Below are positions 1-12,300 of a stretch of 64,000 nt of DNA, piece after piece. Numbering within the stretch: the stretch's first letter is position 1; each line of letters opens with the position of its first letter. The notes below the pieces were generated by a model. The model ran no database searches, was not told the DNA's origin, and saw only the letters and a list, made by a program, of their open reading frames with translations. The stretch covers positions 1,526,240-1,590,239 of the forward strand of contig CAXIPT010000010.1 in NCBI GenBank assembly GCA_964030475.1, written 5' to 3'. The position numbers and the translations under genes were made by a program. This DNA is from Tethya wilhelma. Its lineage: Eukaryota; Porifera; Demospongiae; Tethyida; Tethyidae.

Positions 1-3000
1 CTAGGTCTACTAATGTGAGCCTTCCTTTACTAGTTGCCTTGGAAACCACGTCAAATCCCTCTACTTTTAGCATGAAGAGTAGATGTGACCGAGAACTGCA
101 TGAGATAGTTACAAAAATGGTGATACATAGTTAATGGCTGTGTAATTAAAAGTTATTGTGCATGACTTTATATTATAATTATACCTATTGGTATTCATCT
201 TTGTTGAAGCAACTGTTCTATTCTTCTCTCCCTCGTTGAACAGCATCATCACATCATCCATACTACGTATCTCAATCTCTAATAATCCCTGAAGTCGTAT
301 GCGTACAAACATTGGCTAAAAAAGCATAAAAAACCTGCTACACTAGGCCGCAGTCAGCTAAGTTTTTTAAGCTCCCTTTCTGGAAATGAAACTAAAATTA
401 TAGAGTAGTGCTGGGAATATCAAATATAGCTATGAGTTGTTTGATGTCAGTGCATGGCTTACTGGAATGATTATGTCTTTTCCTCGCTTTTGGATTTGAA
501 GTTTCTCATGTCCTTCGTCCATTGGAGCCAGCAGGTCATAGACAGCTTCATTGTATACCTCCACCATAGACACCTGAAGTAGTAGGAGAAAGTCACTGCA
601 CATGTAAATGTGAATCTATAATAATTATGTATATTCTTGACTAAGTCGCTTGCACCTTTAAGATTCGTGTGCCATTTGTTGGGCTGTCAAATTTATGTAC
701 ATGCTCATACTTACCTCCATTCGATATCTGACTCTCTTTCTCTCCTTACATATAGCAAACAGCTCTTGCATTGACCTAAACAAAACAACACGGGACAATG
801 TTATAATAATTATTATTTCTGTGAGCAAATGCAACATGCATCATGCAGATCATGCCATATACTGTAGGCCTTGAGATCTGGTTTGAAAATTACATATATA
901 GTGTCTATGAGGTATTGTATATACTACTATTCCTTTCTCCGATACCCATAAGTTGTTGTACACAGTGGTAAGAGCATTAGCTAGATCTCAAATTTTTTTC
1001 CGCTTTGATTTCCCGTGAAATTTTGAATCTGGTACTAGTATAGGTACATAATATACAGCATGCATATGGAGAGCTGGATGCATGTGCTTACCTCACATTC
1101 ACCCCTGGTGCTTGAGGTGGGCCCATCATGGTGTAGGTCTTACCAGCTCCAGTTTGTCCGTATGCAATGATACACACATTGTAACCATCAACGCACGAAG
1201 TAATGATAGGCTTTGTGTCGTCAAATACCTGCATGTATAATACTCCTTTAACTTCTTATCATGATTGTGGTACATGTTATTGGGTACAGTCTCTTCCCTA
1301 GGCCCCTCCCTAGCAGAGGCTTGGCCTGGGGATGAGGCTGCGTGAAAATTCAAATGGTTTACTCAGTTTTATTTTTACAATGTTACAATCCCTTACATAT
1401 ACCTTAAAGGTCAACCCTTCCAATAGTGTACACATGTATTCACCTACCCTTTCTTGTGTGGTGTCTGGTGCATAGATCTTCTCAAACTCAAACATTTTCT
1501 TCCTCCCTTGACTAGTTGTGCATGTTACTCTCTCCTCATCGTCAAACCTCAGCGAACAAGGTCCACTGCTGTCGTAGCGACACCTACAAAATACACGAAT
1601 GTTGCCCCTCAGCTCTTGTACCTGTATAAATTTCAACCAAAGTGTGATAATGGCTAACTAGATATACCAGACCCTCTTTTCATGCTTACTCTATCATGAA
1701 AAAAGGAGAAAAAAAATAGAGAGCCTGCATGGTAACAATACACTAGCTCTCTCATGGATCAAACAGTTATAGCCGGAATGATATGGATCAATCCAATACA
1801 GTGAAGGTTACATTTAAGCTGTATGTTTTGATAAACTCACTTCATTGTAGAGGAGCTTTCTCTGGAGTGCTTCTTTTCTGTAAAGCATCCTCACTTCAAT
1901 AATCTCTAGACTTTGTCGTCTGTGAATCCTAATCAGCCGATTCAATGCTTTCGCGAACTGTTCAAGATTTGAGCCATAAGATCTGAGTCCCTTAACAGTA
2001 ACATTTCTCAGAGATGTCAACTTTGCTCTGAGACCTCTTGCGTCTTCACCGATGATGTTGAGAAGAGGCTTGATCACTTCTGGCTTGACGAGTCGAGAGT
2101 TGAAGCTGATTGATTGCTGTCTCAATGCTCTTGACTACATGTATGTATATGATTGTAAATTACAATTCATGCATGATGATAACTTAAAGTCACATGTGTA
2201 GCAGGTATAGTGAAAATGAAAACCTCTCTTTAGAATACAAACACTCATTATTATTATATTTTACCTGTCGTCTTGTTTGTTCTTTGCCTTTTTCAATTTC
2301 TTTTTTCATTCTTGCATTCTCTGCTTCCAACTCTTCCACCTAACAATGGTAGAATTAATCATTAAATAGAACAAATTAAGGATGTTTAAGATAAGATCAG
2401 GCTAGAACTTATGTGTATACCTTGCTACGAAGTTCTTCAAGTTCATTCTTAAGTCCTTTGTGTATCACTTTAGATTCATTCAACTGAGAAGTCTACATAT
2501 TTTGGCACAAAATTGTGAATAGTACATTAAACGGTACGTTACAACCAACATCATTAATTTTGACATTGCACTATTGGTATTCGGTGTAATATTATACACA
2601 TACTGTTTCTTTTAGCTTCTTCTCTGTCAAGTTTCTGAAAGGATCTTTGCCTGGTCCATGATCAGCATAGTCTAGGACACCTAAACAACAATCATGGCAT
2701 TAATTCACAATCAATAATGTATCCTGGATCTACTAACCATCATCCTTAATAGAGTTGTATGTGCTAATGCAGTCATCTGAATTGTACTTGCAACACCTCA
2801 GCATCGCTACAATGGACTTTGCATCCTTCCAACCAGGACAAGATGTCTATATACATACAAGAAAACAATGGCCAACGTTAGTTTTGATATAAAAATGGCA
2901 ATCTTCATACCAGCAAAATTTACTAAAAGTAGCTTAGATGTTCTACCTGTATTTCTGTGATCATTTTTGAAACTCCTGGGACATGTCTCTCCCACGAGAG

Positions 3001-4851
3001 AGGCATTGGCAGCCATGAGCCCGAGGTTTCGTCAAAGAAGTAGAGAACATTGATTGATTCCTGCAAGGATGCAGTGAACATTGTGTGTTTACGTACGTAT
3101 ATGTGTATGCTGACTGCATGTGCCACAAAAATGGTAGGAAATTATATATCCATTCAGCACTCAATAGTACATAAAGAAGGTGCATGGGTGATAATTTGCT
3201 TACACACTCACAGACCATGGTACCTGTTGTAGGTATGTAATGAGTTTGCCCCGAGTTGGATGAACGAACTCTCCCTCTCTCACACTTGTGAATTGAGTCT
3301 TTCTACTTGCATCATTCTCAGCATACGACTGATAGGAATCATGGTCGACTGGTAGAAAGTTTCCCCTCTCTGCCCATTCGTCTGGGAAATAGCGCCATTT
3401 CTGTTGGTTTAGAAGAGATGAAACAAATTTAATATTGCAAGATAGCTGGTTAGTTTGTAATGTTGCATAAATGAAGGCTAAGCATTTGTGCAGACTTTTC
3501 TGCATGTCATTGAGCTAGCTTGAATTCCAGTACTTAGCTTGATCTCCTGTATAATAATTTGCTCTAGTCACCTGGTCAACATAAAGTCAACTAGTTAATC
3601 TAGTCCTACAAAATGTAGTCACCTTAATATTTTGGCTCAGCTTATAAGGGTTCTTGGTTTATACTGAATGATTGCATATGCATGATTTCTTAGTTAACTT
3701 ATTACATACCTGTTCCTCAAAATCAACATAAAACCTCTTCCCATCTTCTCTAACGTACACGGTATACTCAGTCCCATCATAAGTCCGGAACATCTCAAAC
3801 ATATCTGCTTGGATTTTTTCATTTAGTTCTGCTCCTCCTCCGACCCCACCATGTACCATTTCCATGGTAACGGCACTGCTGCTCGTGAGCTTGTTGCCAT
3901 GGTGATGATGGGTATGGTTGCTAGAGCTGTGATTGTGGTAGTGCCTCCTAAAATTGACACAGAAACAAGATAAAGAAAAAAGCTTCCATACATAAGGCAT
4001 ACACATAGGTAAGAGTTCATTGCATACCCAGTGTGATGTTTGTACTCATCGTACGTGTGTCGATACATTTCTGGAGTGTCTGCTGAAGCTCTTCTGGGCA
4101 TCGTAATTTTCTTAGCACCTACTGGACTACCCAGAGGACTGGCTGTATCGCAAGTCTGATAGCTTGACGTGGAGGTGTCTGAAAGATGCCTTGTGTGATT
4201 TCTTTCTCTTTCATCTCTACTTGGAAACGATCTTTGACGCTCTTTCTCTGAACCATCTCGGCCTCTCTTTCCTCTTGGCTGTAACTGTGGTACAGAGCTG
4301 AGGGAGAGATTGTTGGGAAGTGACGGTCGCTTGGTTTTATGATGATGATAGAGTTCAACCTCGGTATCGGAATGAATTTGTTCCTCTCTCGTAGAAGTCT
4401 CTTCATAACCTAAAAAGTATATTGAGGTTGGCAATTGCTATATTATACATCAGTCAAAATTTAGAACATATACAGTGAAAATTCCGAACAGAGGACACTT
4501 TAGGGTCACTATAATTTAATTGGCTTGTTCATCCTTTGTAGAGAGGTTGTCCTCTTCTCAGAGGTTCTGTTTGTATTGCAACAATAGGAAATCGTAATAT
4601 TTGGGAACCAAGAATTATCCTTTGTTAAGAGGTTTGTAATAATACAGTGTCCTTATCTCAGAGGGTCCACTATATATATTGGAGGTTCTACTGTACTTTC
4701 TATGTTTCTTACCCTTTGATGTGTTTTTGCCCTCTCCTTTTCTGATGGTTGTGTAAGTCTCTCTAAGCACCTTTGCATCAACTTTGCCGTTTTCTTGAGA
4801 CTGCACCACCACCACGTGTACTTCAGGCTCTCTTGATATTCCTGTTCCCAT
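1..4851 (-). CDS. Kinesin-14 (C-terminal motor kinesin), 3' end beyond window
   Basis: Sixteen exons join in phase: 4713-4851, 4028-4409, 3710-3947, 3224-3400, 2947-3060, 2738-2846, 2604-2680, 2421-2492, 2265-2339, 1841-2134, 1448-1621, 1092-1228, 715-775, 463-573, 185-288 and 1-95. The motor follows a coiled-coil stalk and starts with [14 protein letters not shown], the neck signature of minus-end-directed kinesin-14. Visible motor motifs are the P-loop [13 protein letters not shown], switch I (NSSRSH, split across two exons) and the start of switch II (LTLVDL) at the window edge. The usual neck residues VRP are CRY here. The start is the ATG at 4851-4849, chosen because an in-frame stop lies upstream; it gives MGTGIS, which fits an N-myristoylation motif (inference). 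The N-terminal part (Ser/Arg-rich stretch, His-rich stretch, then WW-like aromatic hairpins around [13 protein letters not shown] and WRYFPDEW) is not one I can match to a named family. Confidence 0.88.
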
Positions 4852-5353
4852 GACTGGCACAAAGAGGACACTAAATTTGAAAAACTCTTGCAAATTTGCT
4901 GCAATTTGTGACTGGTTTCAAGTTTGCTCAACTTTTGAATCTTTTGTGCTTGCTCACGAGCTGAAATAGTCTTCAGTTGTTTGTTAGACGTCTACTAGAC
5001 AAACACAGGTCTATTGCAGCTTGCTTAGATAGTTGTACAAGATTTACTTAGTCAGTTCTTTTGTTTTCAGCAGAGGAGCCCTGCCCACTTGCCAACACTA
5101 CAGACACGCCCATTTCTAGATTTTGAAATATTAACTCTTTTGGATCTGATTTAGAAAAAAATTAACCCTTTAAGGACCAGACATCAGTTGTAAGATCACG
5201 TCCGTTTGTATCAAAGTTTCTCACAGAAAACCTGCTATATCATCGTTTCCAAAGAAGCTAACAAGTAAAGGCACGCTTCCTCTCGAGTTTATTTGCAATG
5301 TTAAGCGACGCTATTCTACCAAAGAGGTCCTGTTTGAACAAAACAGCGGAGAT
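4852..5353. promoter_or_regulatory. Divergent intergenic region between kinesin and Rieske genes
   Basis: About 500 bp separate the two divergent start codons. It must hold both 5' UTRs and promoters. I see no TATA box at a convincing distance and no coding exon. The boundaries come only from the chosen start codons. Confidence 0.4.
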
Positions 5354-5743
5354 ATGGAAAGTGTAGATTTACATGGTGTGACTTATGACGACCTTCACCA
5401 GTTGCTGAATGGAGTTTCAACTACTACCACTACCACTGCTCCTTATGCCAAGTCAAGACACTCACTTGAACAGACAAAACTATCTACAAATGGCCACAGT
5501 TATGGTGCACTCACTGGAGTTCTCAATTTTGATGAGCTATGTGAGCAAGACGTGGTTGAACACAAACCACATGTTGTTAATAGAAAAGAACTGAATGGGA
5601 ATGCATTTATGAATGGTGATAGCAAAGGACCTTCACCTAGTCGAAGTCCGATCAAAGTTGATACAGCTAATCATAGTGTAGAGAGTACCAATCCTTATCA
5701 TGTTGGTAAAGATCTTTATTTTCCCATTGAAGGTAGGTTGATG

Positions 5744-5774
<31 letters not shown>

Positions 5775-6419
5775 AATGCTCCACAATTTCTTTCTCTAGA
5801 TGTTGATGTACAATCTTTCCACAACGACCTACCTCTGTCACCACGGAAACATACCTTAATGACTCTTTACAGTAACCATGGCAACAGAGGGGATATTGAC
5901 ACGTCAACAATTCATGGAAAGAAGATCCAAGTCAATGGCAAAGAGTTGGCACTGTTTTGCTACCGAGAAAAGTTTTATGTCATTGATGAAAAGTGTCCTC
6001 ACTTAGGTATGTGTGTATGAATTGTTTGTTTCTTCTACTGAGCTACTTTTGGCTTTATAGGAACTACAGTTGGTTGTATGAAGCTGGGAAAAGTACTACT
6101 GCATTAAGTGTATAGAGAGCTTTCATTTGATATACAATTTCTACGGTTTTGAATTAAAGGTTACAATGGTCCAAGATGCTTAGATTCCCTGACTTATAGT
6201 CCAGGCTTTTTTGCTGAGCTCATTTTGGATCAAAACTTTAGCAAAATGGATATTGTTTGAAAGGTCATTTTAAGCTGATCATAATGGTACCAATCCCAGC
6301 TTCGTACAATCTTCCTAGACTGAGTTAAAGTCCAAAATATATTTGTTTTGAGCTTCTCTCACATAGTGTACAGTTGGTAAAAGGTCATCATCAGGGCTAT
6401 AATAATTATATACTCTTAC

Positions 6420-6467
<48 letters not shown>

Positions 6468-6722
6468 GGTGGTCCACTTCACCTAGGTGACATTGAAGAC
6501 CTTCCAGGATCCTGTTCCCCCCGCGTCATTTGTCCCTGGCACAAGTGGACATTCGATCTCACCTCAGGGAGGCGTGTCCGTCCTTCTAGGGGGTGTGGCT
6601 CAGGTGATCGATCCCGTAAGATAGACATTCAGTCTTATCCAGTCAAGATTGATCCATCTGGTAAGATATCAATTGGTTTTGAGTCAATCGATGCATCATG
6701 TTTTGACGTGGACGATTTTTAG
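5354..6722 (+). CDS. Rieske [2Fe-2S] domain protein (RFESD-like)
   Basis: Three exons, 5354-5732, 5800-6006 and 6469-6722, join in phase to a protein of 279 residues. The C-terminal half is a Rieske domain: the cluster ligands are C192-x-H194 (in CPHLGG) and C217-x2-H220 (in CPWHKW). The motif halves lie in different exons, so the splice join is needed to build the cluster. The first 125 residues are Ser/Thr-rich with no recognised domain; the known animal family RFESD is shorter (about 157 residues), so this N-terminal extension is unusual. No membrane segment or targeting peptide is obvious. The family is a soluble electron-transfer or sensor domain; substrate and partner cannot be told. 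The last intron ends in a long CA repeat just before the acceptor. Its last exon is present again at 7919-8172. Confidence 0.85.
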
Positions 6723-6852
6723 ACTACGTCATACGTATACACTATAAGTTTCAGTAGTATTTATAGTGTGTATGGGAACTTGATGTGCTGAGCAGTAGAG
6801 AAAATATTGTTATCAGAATACTTCATTTTCATTATTTTTATACCATTGTAAT

Positions 6853-6890
<38 letters not shown>

Positions 6891-7147
6891 TGTACGTGTT
6901 TGTATGTGTGTCTGTGTATTTTATATATTATAGTCTCATTGTTATCATGCAAGCATACAATCGTCATATGCATGCACATCAGAAACTTTGATCATTTTCA
7001 AATTCATTAATCATTTATACTTGTTCTGATAATTATTATAATAATTATTGACAAAATATTAAGAAACAAAGAAAATGCAGTACTATAAAAATTATCTGTA
7101 ATACCAAATCACACAATTGTACCTACATTTAACATGTAAACATGACA

Positions 7148-7153
7148 TTTATT
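7148..7153 (-). terminator. Poly(A) signal AATAAA for duplicated receptor tail exon
   Basis: AATAAA on the minus strand lies about 120 bp downstream of the stop codon of the tail exon 7275-7855. The same signal is present in the second unit at 8596-8601 behind the stop at 8723. Confidence 0.5.
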
Positions 7154-7274
7154 TTAATATGACTGTATCAATGGGAAGCTTTGCCACGCATGTTAATAAA
7201 TTAATGAGTTGCAGCTGTGATAATGTCCAACACTATACACGCATGTACGTTCTTTAAGAAACTGTTCAATTGAT

Positions 7275-7855
7275 TTACATGTAATTGCCATCTGGAACCA
7301 CCCCAGAAAGCTCAACAGTTGTGTAAACATGACCATTGTTTTCATCTCCTTCATTCGTTCTCTGCAACTCTTCTTCATAAGCTCTCAACACCCCTTCTAC
7401 ACATCGCTTCAAATCTGCTCCGATTTTTTCGTTCCTCAGTCCCTGCTCTAGAGAATCCTTGATGAAACTGACCAACAAGTCGCACTCACATGATGCGAGA
7501 TCCTCAAGACTCATTCCCGCTTCACCGTCGTCATCTGCAAGTACTGCTCCGTGATCTCTCTTTCTAGTAGCTGGTGGCTTGATGTGATCGAAAGCTCTAT
7601 AAGTTATTTTAAGGAGAATATCTTTTCGTGTCTCCTCATTCAAATCTGTCTTTGTGAGCATTGCGCTCAATTCCACAGTAAGCTTTTTGATTTTATGTTC
7701 GGAAGATTCCTTATGTTTGTAGACAAACACAATGCAGCAGATGACACACAGCGAGACCATGATCACCAGGATGATGAAACAAGGCACGGTGGCAGCTGCT
7801 GCTATGGTGACTGTGTCTTTGATGAGCTCTGAGGTATCTGAGGGTTCATTGATGT
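7275..7855 (-). CDS. Duplicate terminal exon: membrane segment plus cytoplasmic tail (copy B')
   Basis: This exon encodes the same protein as 8723-9303 and has the same acceptor (cag before ACATC) and stop. It encodes a short extracellular stub (DINEPSDTSELIKD), a hydrophobic membrane segment and an acidic and basic cytoplasmic tail of about 140 residues. Its acceptor phase fits the ectodomain exon 12368-12655. It lies beyond the first copy on the minus strand, so if real it would be a third alternative 3' end; if the tandem duplication is an assembly error it does not exist. Confidence 0.5.
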
Positions 7856-7866
7856 CTGCATGTATC

Positions 7867-7872
7867 ACACAC

Positions 7873-7917
<45 letters not shown>

Positions 7918-8302
7918 GGTGGTCCACTTCACCTAGGTGACATTGAAGACCTTCCAGGATCCTGTTCCCCCCGCGTCATTTGTCCCTGGCACAAGTGGAC
8001 ATTCGATCTCACCTCAGGGAGGCGTGTCCGTCCTTCTAGGGGGTGTGGCTCAGGTGATCGATCCCGTAAGATAGACATTCAGTCTTATCCAGTCAAGATT
8101 GATCCATCTGGTAAGATATCAATTGGTTTTGAGTCAATCGATGCATCATGTTTTGACGTGGACGATTTTTAGACTACGTCATACGTATACACTATAAGTT
8201 TCAGTAGTATTTATAGTGTGTATGGGAACTTGATGTGCTGAGCAGTAGAGAAAATATTGTTATCAGAATACTTCATTTTCATTATTTTTATACCATTGTA
8301 AT

Positions 8303-8338
<36 letters not shown>

Positions 8339-9313
8339 TGTACGTGTTTGTATGTGTGTCTGTGTATTTTATATATTATAGTCTCATTGTTATCATGCAA
8401 GCATACAATCGTCATATGCATGCACATCAGAAACTTTGATCATTTTCAAATTCATTAATCATTTATACTTGTTCTGATAATTATTATAATAATTATTGAC
8501 AAAATATTAAGAAACAAAGAAAATGCAGTACTATAAAAATTATCTGTAATACCAAATCACACAATTGTACCTACATTTAACATGTAAACATGACATTTAT
8601 TTTAATATGACTGTATCAATGGGAAGCTTTGCCACGCATGTTAATAAATTAATGAGTTGCAGCTGTGATAATGTCCAACACTATACACGCATGTACGTTC
8701 TTTAAGAAACTGTTCAATTGATTTACATGTAATTGCCATCTGGAACCACCCCAGAAAGCTCAACAGTTGTGTAAACATGACCATTGTTTTCATCTCCTTC
8801 ATTCGTTCTCTGCAACTCTTCTTCATAAGCTCTCAACACCCCTTCTACACATCGCTTCAAATCTGCTCCGATTTTTTCGTTCCTCAGTCCCTGCTCTAGA
8901 GAATCCTTGATGAAACTGACCAACAAGTCGCACTCACATGATGCGAGATCCTCAAGACTCATTCCCGCTTCACCGTCGTCATCTGCAAGTACTGCTCCGT
9001 GATCTCTCTTTCTAGTAGCTGGTGGCTTGATGTGATCGAAAGCTCTATAAGTTATTTTAAGGAGAATATCTTTTCGTGTCTCCTCATTCAAATCTGTCTT
9101 TGTGAGCATTGCGCTCAATTCCACAGTAAGCTTTTTGATTTTATGTTCGGAAGATTCCTTATGTTTGTAGACAAACACAATGCAGCAGATGACACACAGC
9201 GAGACCATGATCACCAGGATGATGAAACAAGGCACGGTGGCAGCTGCTGCTATGGTGACTGTGTCTTTGATGAGCTCTGAGGTATCTGAGGGTTCATTGA
9301 TGTCTGCATGTAT
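7867..9313. repeat. Tandem duplication, unit 2
   Basis: Second copy of 6422-7865, in the same orientation. Its right flank (from about 9314) is unique sequence that continues into the receptor intron, so this copy has the natural junction for the receptor gene, while unit 1 has the natural junction for the Rieske gene. Confidence 0.9.
7919..8172 (+). pseudogene. Duplicated Rieske terminal exon
   Basis: An intact copy of Rieske exon 3 with acceptor and TAG stop. It encodes the second cluster motif (CPWHKW) but no first motif, and no copies of exons 1 and 2 precede it. It could only be used by skipping the nearer exon at 6469-6722, so it is probably a non-functional by-product of the tandem duplication. 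Confidence 0.6.
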
Positions 9314-12300
9314 GTGTTGTGGTTAATAAGTAATTGGTTATTACCGGTAATTGACCACAATCATGCAACTGTACACTGTAGCCATAGACAGAATATTAAT
9401 TGATTCATTAACTAAAAGTGTACAATACTAACATGATTGCACGGTTTCTAGCTGTGACATTTGAACATGCAACTATAGACACTGTTGCCAAAGTTACAGA
9501 ATTCCAAGGGTATATACGTAGCTAGAAAAGTATAAATTATAGTTATAATCAAATTACAGCTAGTACTAAGACTTCACGGTACTGAATCGAAATGTATTAT
9601 ACTGGTGGGAATTATTACTGTTACAGTAAGTGATATAATCAAAGAAAAAGCTATTTACAACTAAAAACTATTATGATTCAGCACAATACTTGATGTGAAT
9701 TGTAATAAGGAGAAAAAATTAAGTGAGAATTAATACTGAATTTTGCTCTAGCTATATACACGTTTCACACAATGCATTAAAGTTGCCAAAACTATTCCTA
9801 AAAGTGACATTAATTATCCACGCATAACTATTATGTTCCTAAACAGTTGTCTGATGCATGTATCTAGGACTGGTTCCTGGTGAGCTCTTATTAGAGTGAA
9901 CACTAGATCCATTAGATGAACTATCACTAGGCAACCTGTTAACGCTACAATTCTTGCACTCTTCCACTGTGCTCTCTACTTTTCGTCGTATTTCTTCATT
10001 TCTATAGCCACTTTTTATGACTAGTTTGAACAAATTTGACCAAGCTTGGACTGCCTTATCATTCCTTGGCCTTTGGCCTGTGACTTCTTCTTCCATCTGA
10101 ATAGCATGGCTCTCTGCTGTAGGTACTGCCTCTCCATAATCTATTTCGTCCTCTCCCTCGCTATCAATTTCAGTCAATGTGGCTTCTCTATGAACAATTC
10201 TTCCCTTCGTCTTTTTCTTTCCACTTATAATACTACTACGTTGCTCTCTCAGTTTTTTGGCTTCTATTTTACGCTCTTGATCTGAATAAATCTCTCGTGC
10301 TCCCACTTTGAGGATCCTTCTAACAATATCTGATCGAATTTTAGCGTCCGGCTCATTATTAAGATGTTCTATAAGGCCATTGGCAATGCACTGCCAGTTG
10401 TCAATCACTTTAGTGCCTCTTCTGTGTTTCCAGTAACCAAGGCAACCAAAAAGAAGGATAATAGCGAGAAGTATCACACAAGAGCCGCCACTTGCTGAGA
10501 TGATTTTGGTTCTTTGGATAGACGGCGAAGTGAAAAAGTCCGGTGATGATAAATCTGCAGTGCGTGAATGAAGGAGAAAACAGTGAGAGAGAGAAAGAGA
10601 TGGATAGTTGAAGTAGAACTGTGAAGAGGGAGGGGTGAAAGGTCGAAGGAGCTAGGAGGAGCTTAGCTAGCTATATTGATGAGTGATGATGGGAGTGCCT
10701 GGCTTAGCCTATCAGCACAGTCACTAGAACTAACCTTGTAGCTAGAAGTGATCAAGCTTATTATCGACTATAGAAAGGACTATTTAATTTTAGTGTAATG
10801 AGCCAAGTATAGTACAGAGTAGCTAACCTTAATAATAGAATGAATTTCAATCTTATACATAGATGGCATGATTGCTATAAAGATTTATAATGACTGACTG
10901 CCAACACAAGCTTATAGTATACATCAATCATGCTGCTATACAAAATAATTTTATCAACACACGTCAAATACACTTGCTGGATTATGCAACACAAGCATTA
11001 TTCTCTTAGACTAGTAGCAAGAAATGCTACACAAGTAATTGCCATGGTGTGTGACTTCAAAAAGAGATGAAGTCATCTTGCTAGGCATGCAGTGAACGTC
11101 TCTAAGGAATTGCATGCATTATATGCTTAGCAACAATAAATATTAATCTTAGCGATGAATATCATTGATCAATAATGCAATTACTTTTCTAAGGACAATG
11201 CTCAGGCACTGCATGTATACAGGTACATGCAACATACGTAATCTCTACAGCTATGGACCTTATGGGCAATATGGGATACAAAATATTTATCAAGCCTACA
11301 CTATCTGCTTTGAGAATGATCGAGAATTATTAATGCTGATGACATACAATCATTATGATATCATGAGACTACTACTGTAGTAACTGTACTAGCCTGAAGA
11401 CAATGGAATTGGGGATTTGCTTGCAGGCTTAATTGTGTGGATGCAGGGATGCCTGCCGGTTTGACCTTTAGTACACATGCATGACCATAATACCAATGCC
11501 AAGGGAATAGAACATAAGTCCCTTGGTTTGAGTGGGACAATATAACATTGTGTTGAATGGTTTCTGTGGGCTCACAACTCAGAGTACATGTGACCTATGA
11601 TACTACTCAACACACTTGTGACACACATGGTCATGCATTTCAGTATATCTTTACCTTATATGGACATTTTTTGGTACTATAGGATGGGAGAACACTCTTC
11701 CCCTTTGCCCACACACTAAAGCATTACATCATACATTATTGATATGATTCTGACCTATTATTACATCATAATAAGGGGAAAGTGCACATGCAGAGCTTCT
11801 GTCATGAAAGGATGCAGGTACCATGTGTGATCACGCACTTAACTGTGACTCCTGATGGGGCTTTGTCATAACATGGAGTCTCCTCTCCTATTGTTGCAAC
11901 TTGAAAGTACACATGGTGCATTATGTAGCACTATACTCAGAGAGTTTATTGGTGCGTGAACTATAGGACAGCATTGTTAGCTAAGGTCAAAGCTTCACGT
12001 ATTGCATACATAGTAACACAAAGCTTCAAAAGGGACTAAATTCTCATTGAGTTAGCTATTAGTCGGCATATAATTATGTCTCAAAGACCAACACTATTGT
12101 GCTGAGGTTGGAACTTAATCAGTGTTGCATTTATCATGAATCTGTTTGAAATATTTATGCTCCACACTGTACTTAAGCTAGTGGTATATATCACCTGGTA
12201 AATATACTGCTAGTATGCCATTATGAATAATGTATTCACTGCACGTGGTATCACAATATACTCTGCAAAACTGAGTGCTTGGTGCAAAATACATAGCTAC

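Larger units (their letters stand above)
6422..7865. repeat. Tandem duplication, unit 1 (about 1.44 kb)
   Basis: This stretch and 7867-9313 read as the same sequence, with the only clear difference being a 2 bp change in the (TG)n tract near 6856/8306. Each unit starts in a CA microsatellite, then carries Rieske exon 3 on the plus strand and a receptor terminal exon on the minus strand. The near-identity means either a very recent duplication or an assembly duplication with its joint in the CA repeat. Confidence 0.9.

Noticed and set aside
4653..4931. Alternative frame of the first kinesin exon (contains [16 protein letters not shown])
   Set aside because: Its phase does not fit the next exon, where that frame soon hits a stop; the other frame joins correctly.
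6785..6991. Open frames made of Cys-Val, Thr-His or Ser-Leu repeats, here and at many other microsatellites
   Set aside because: They are translations of (TG)n, (CA)n or (CT)n tracts and have no other coding signal.
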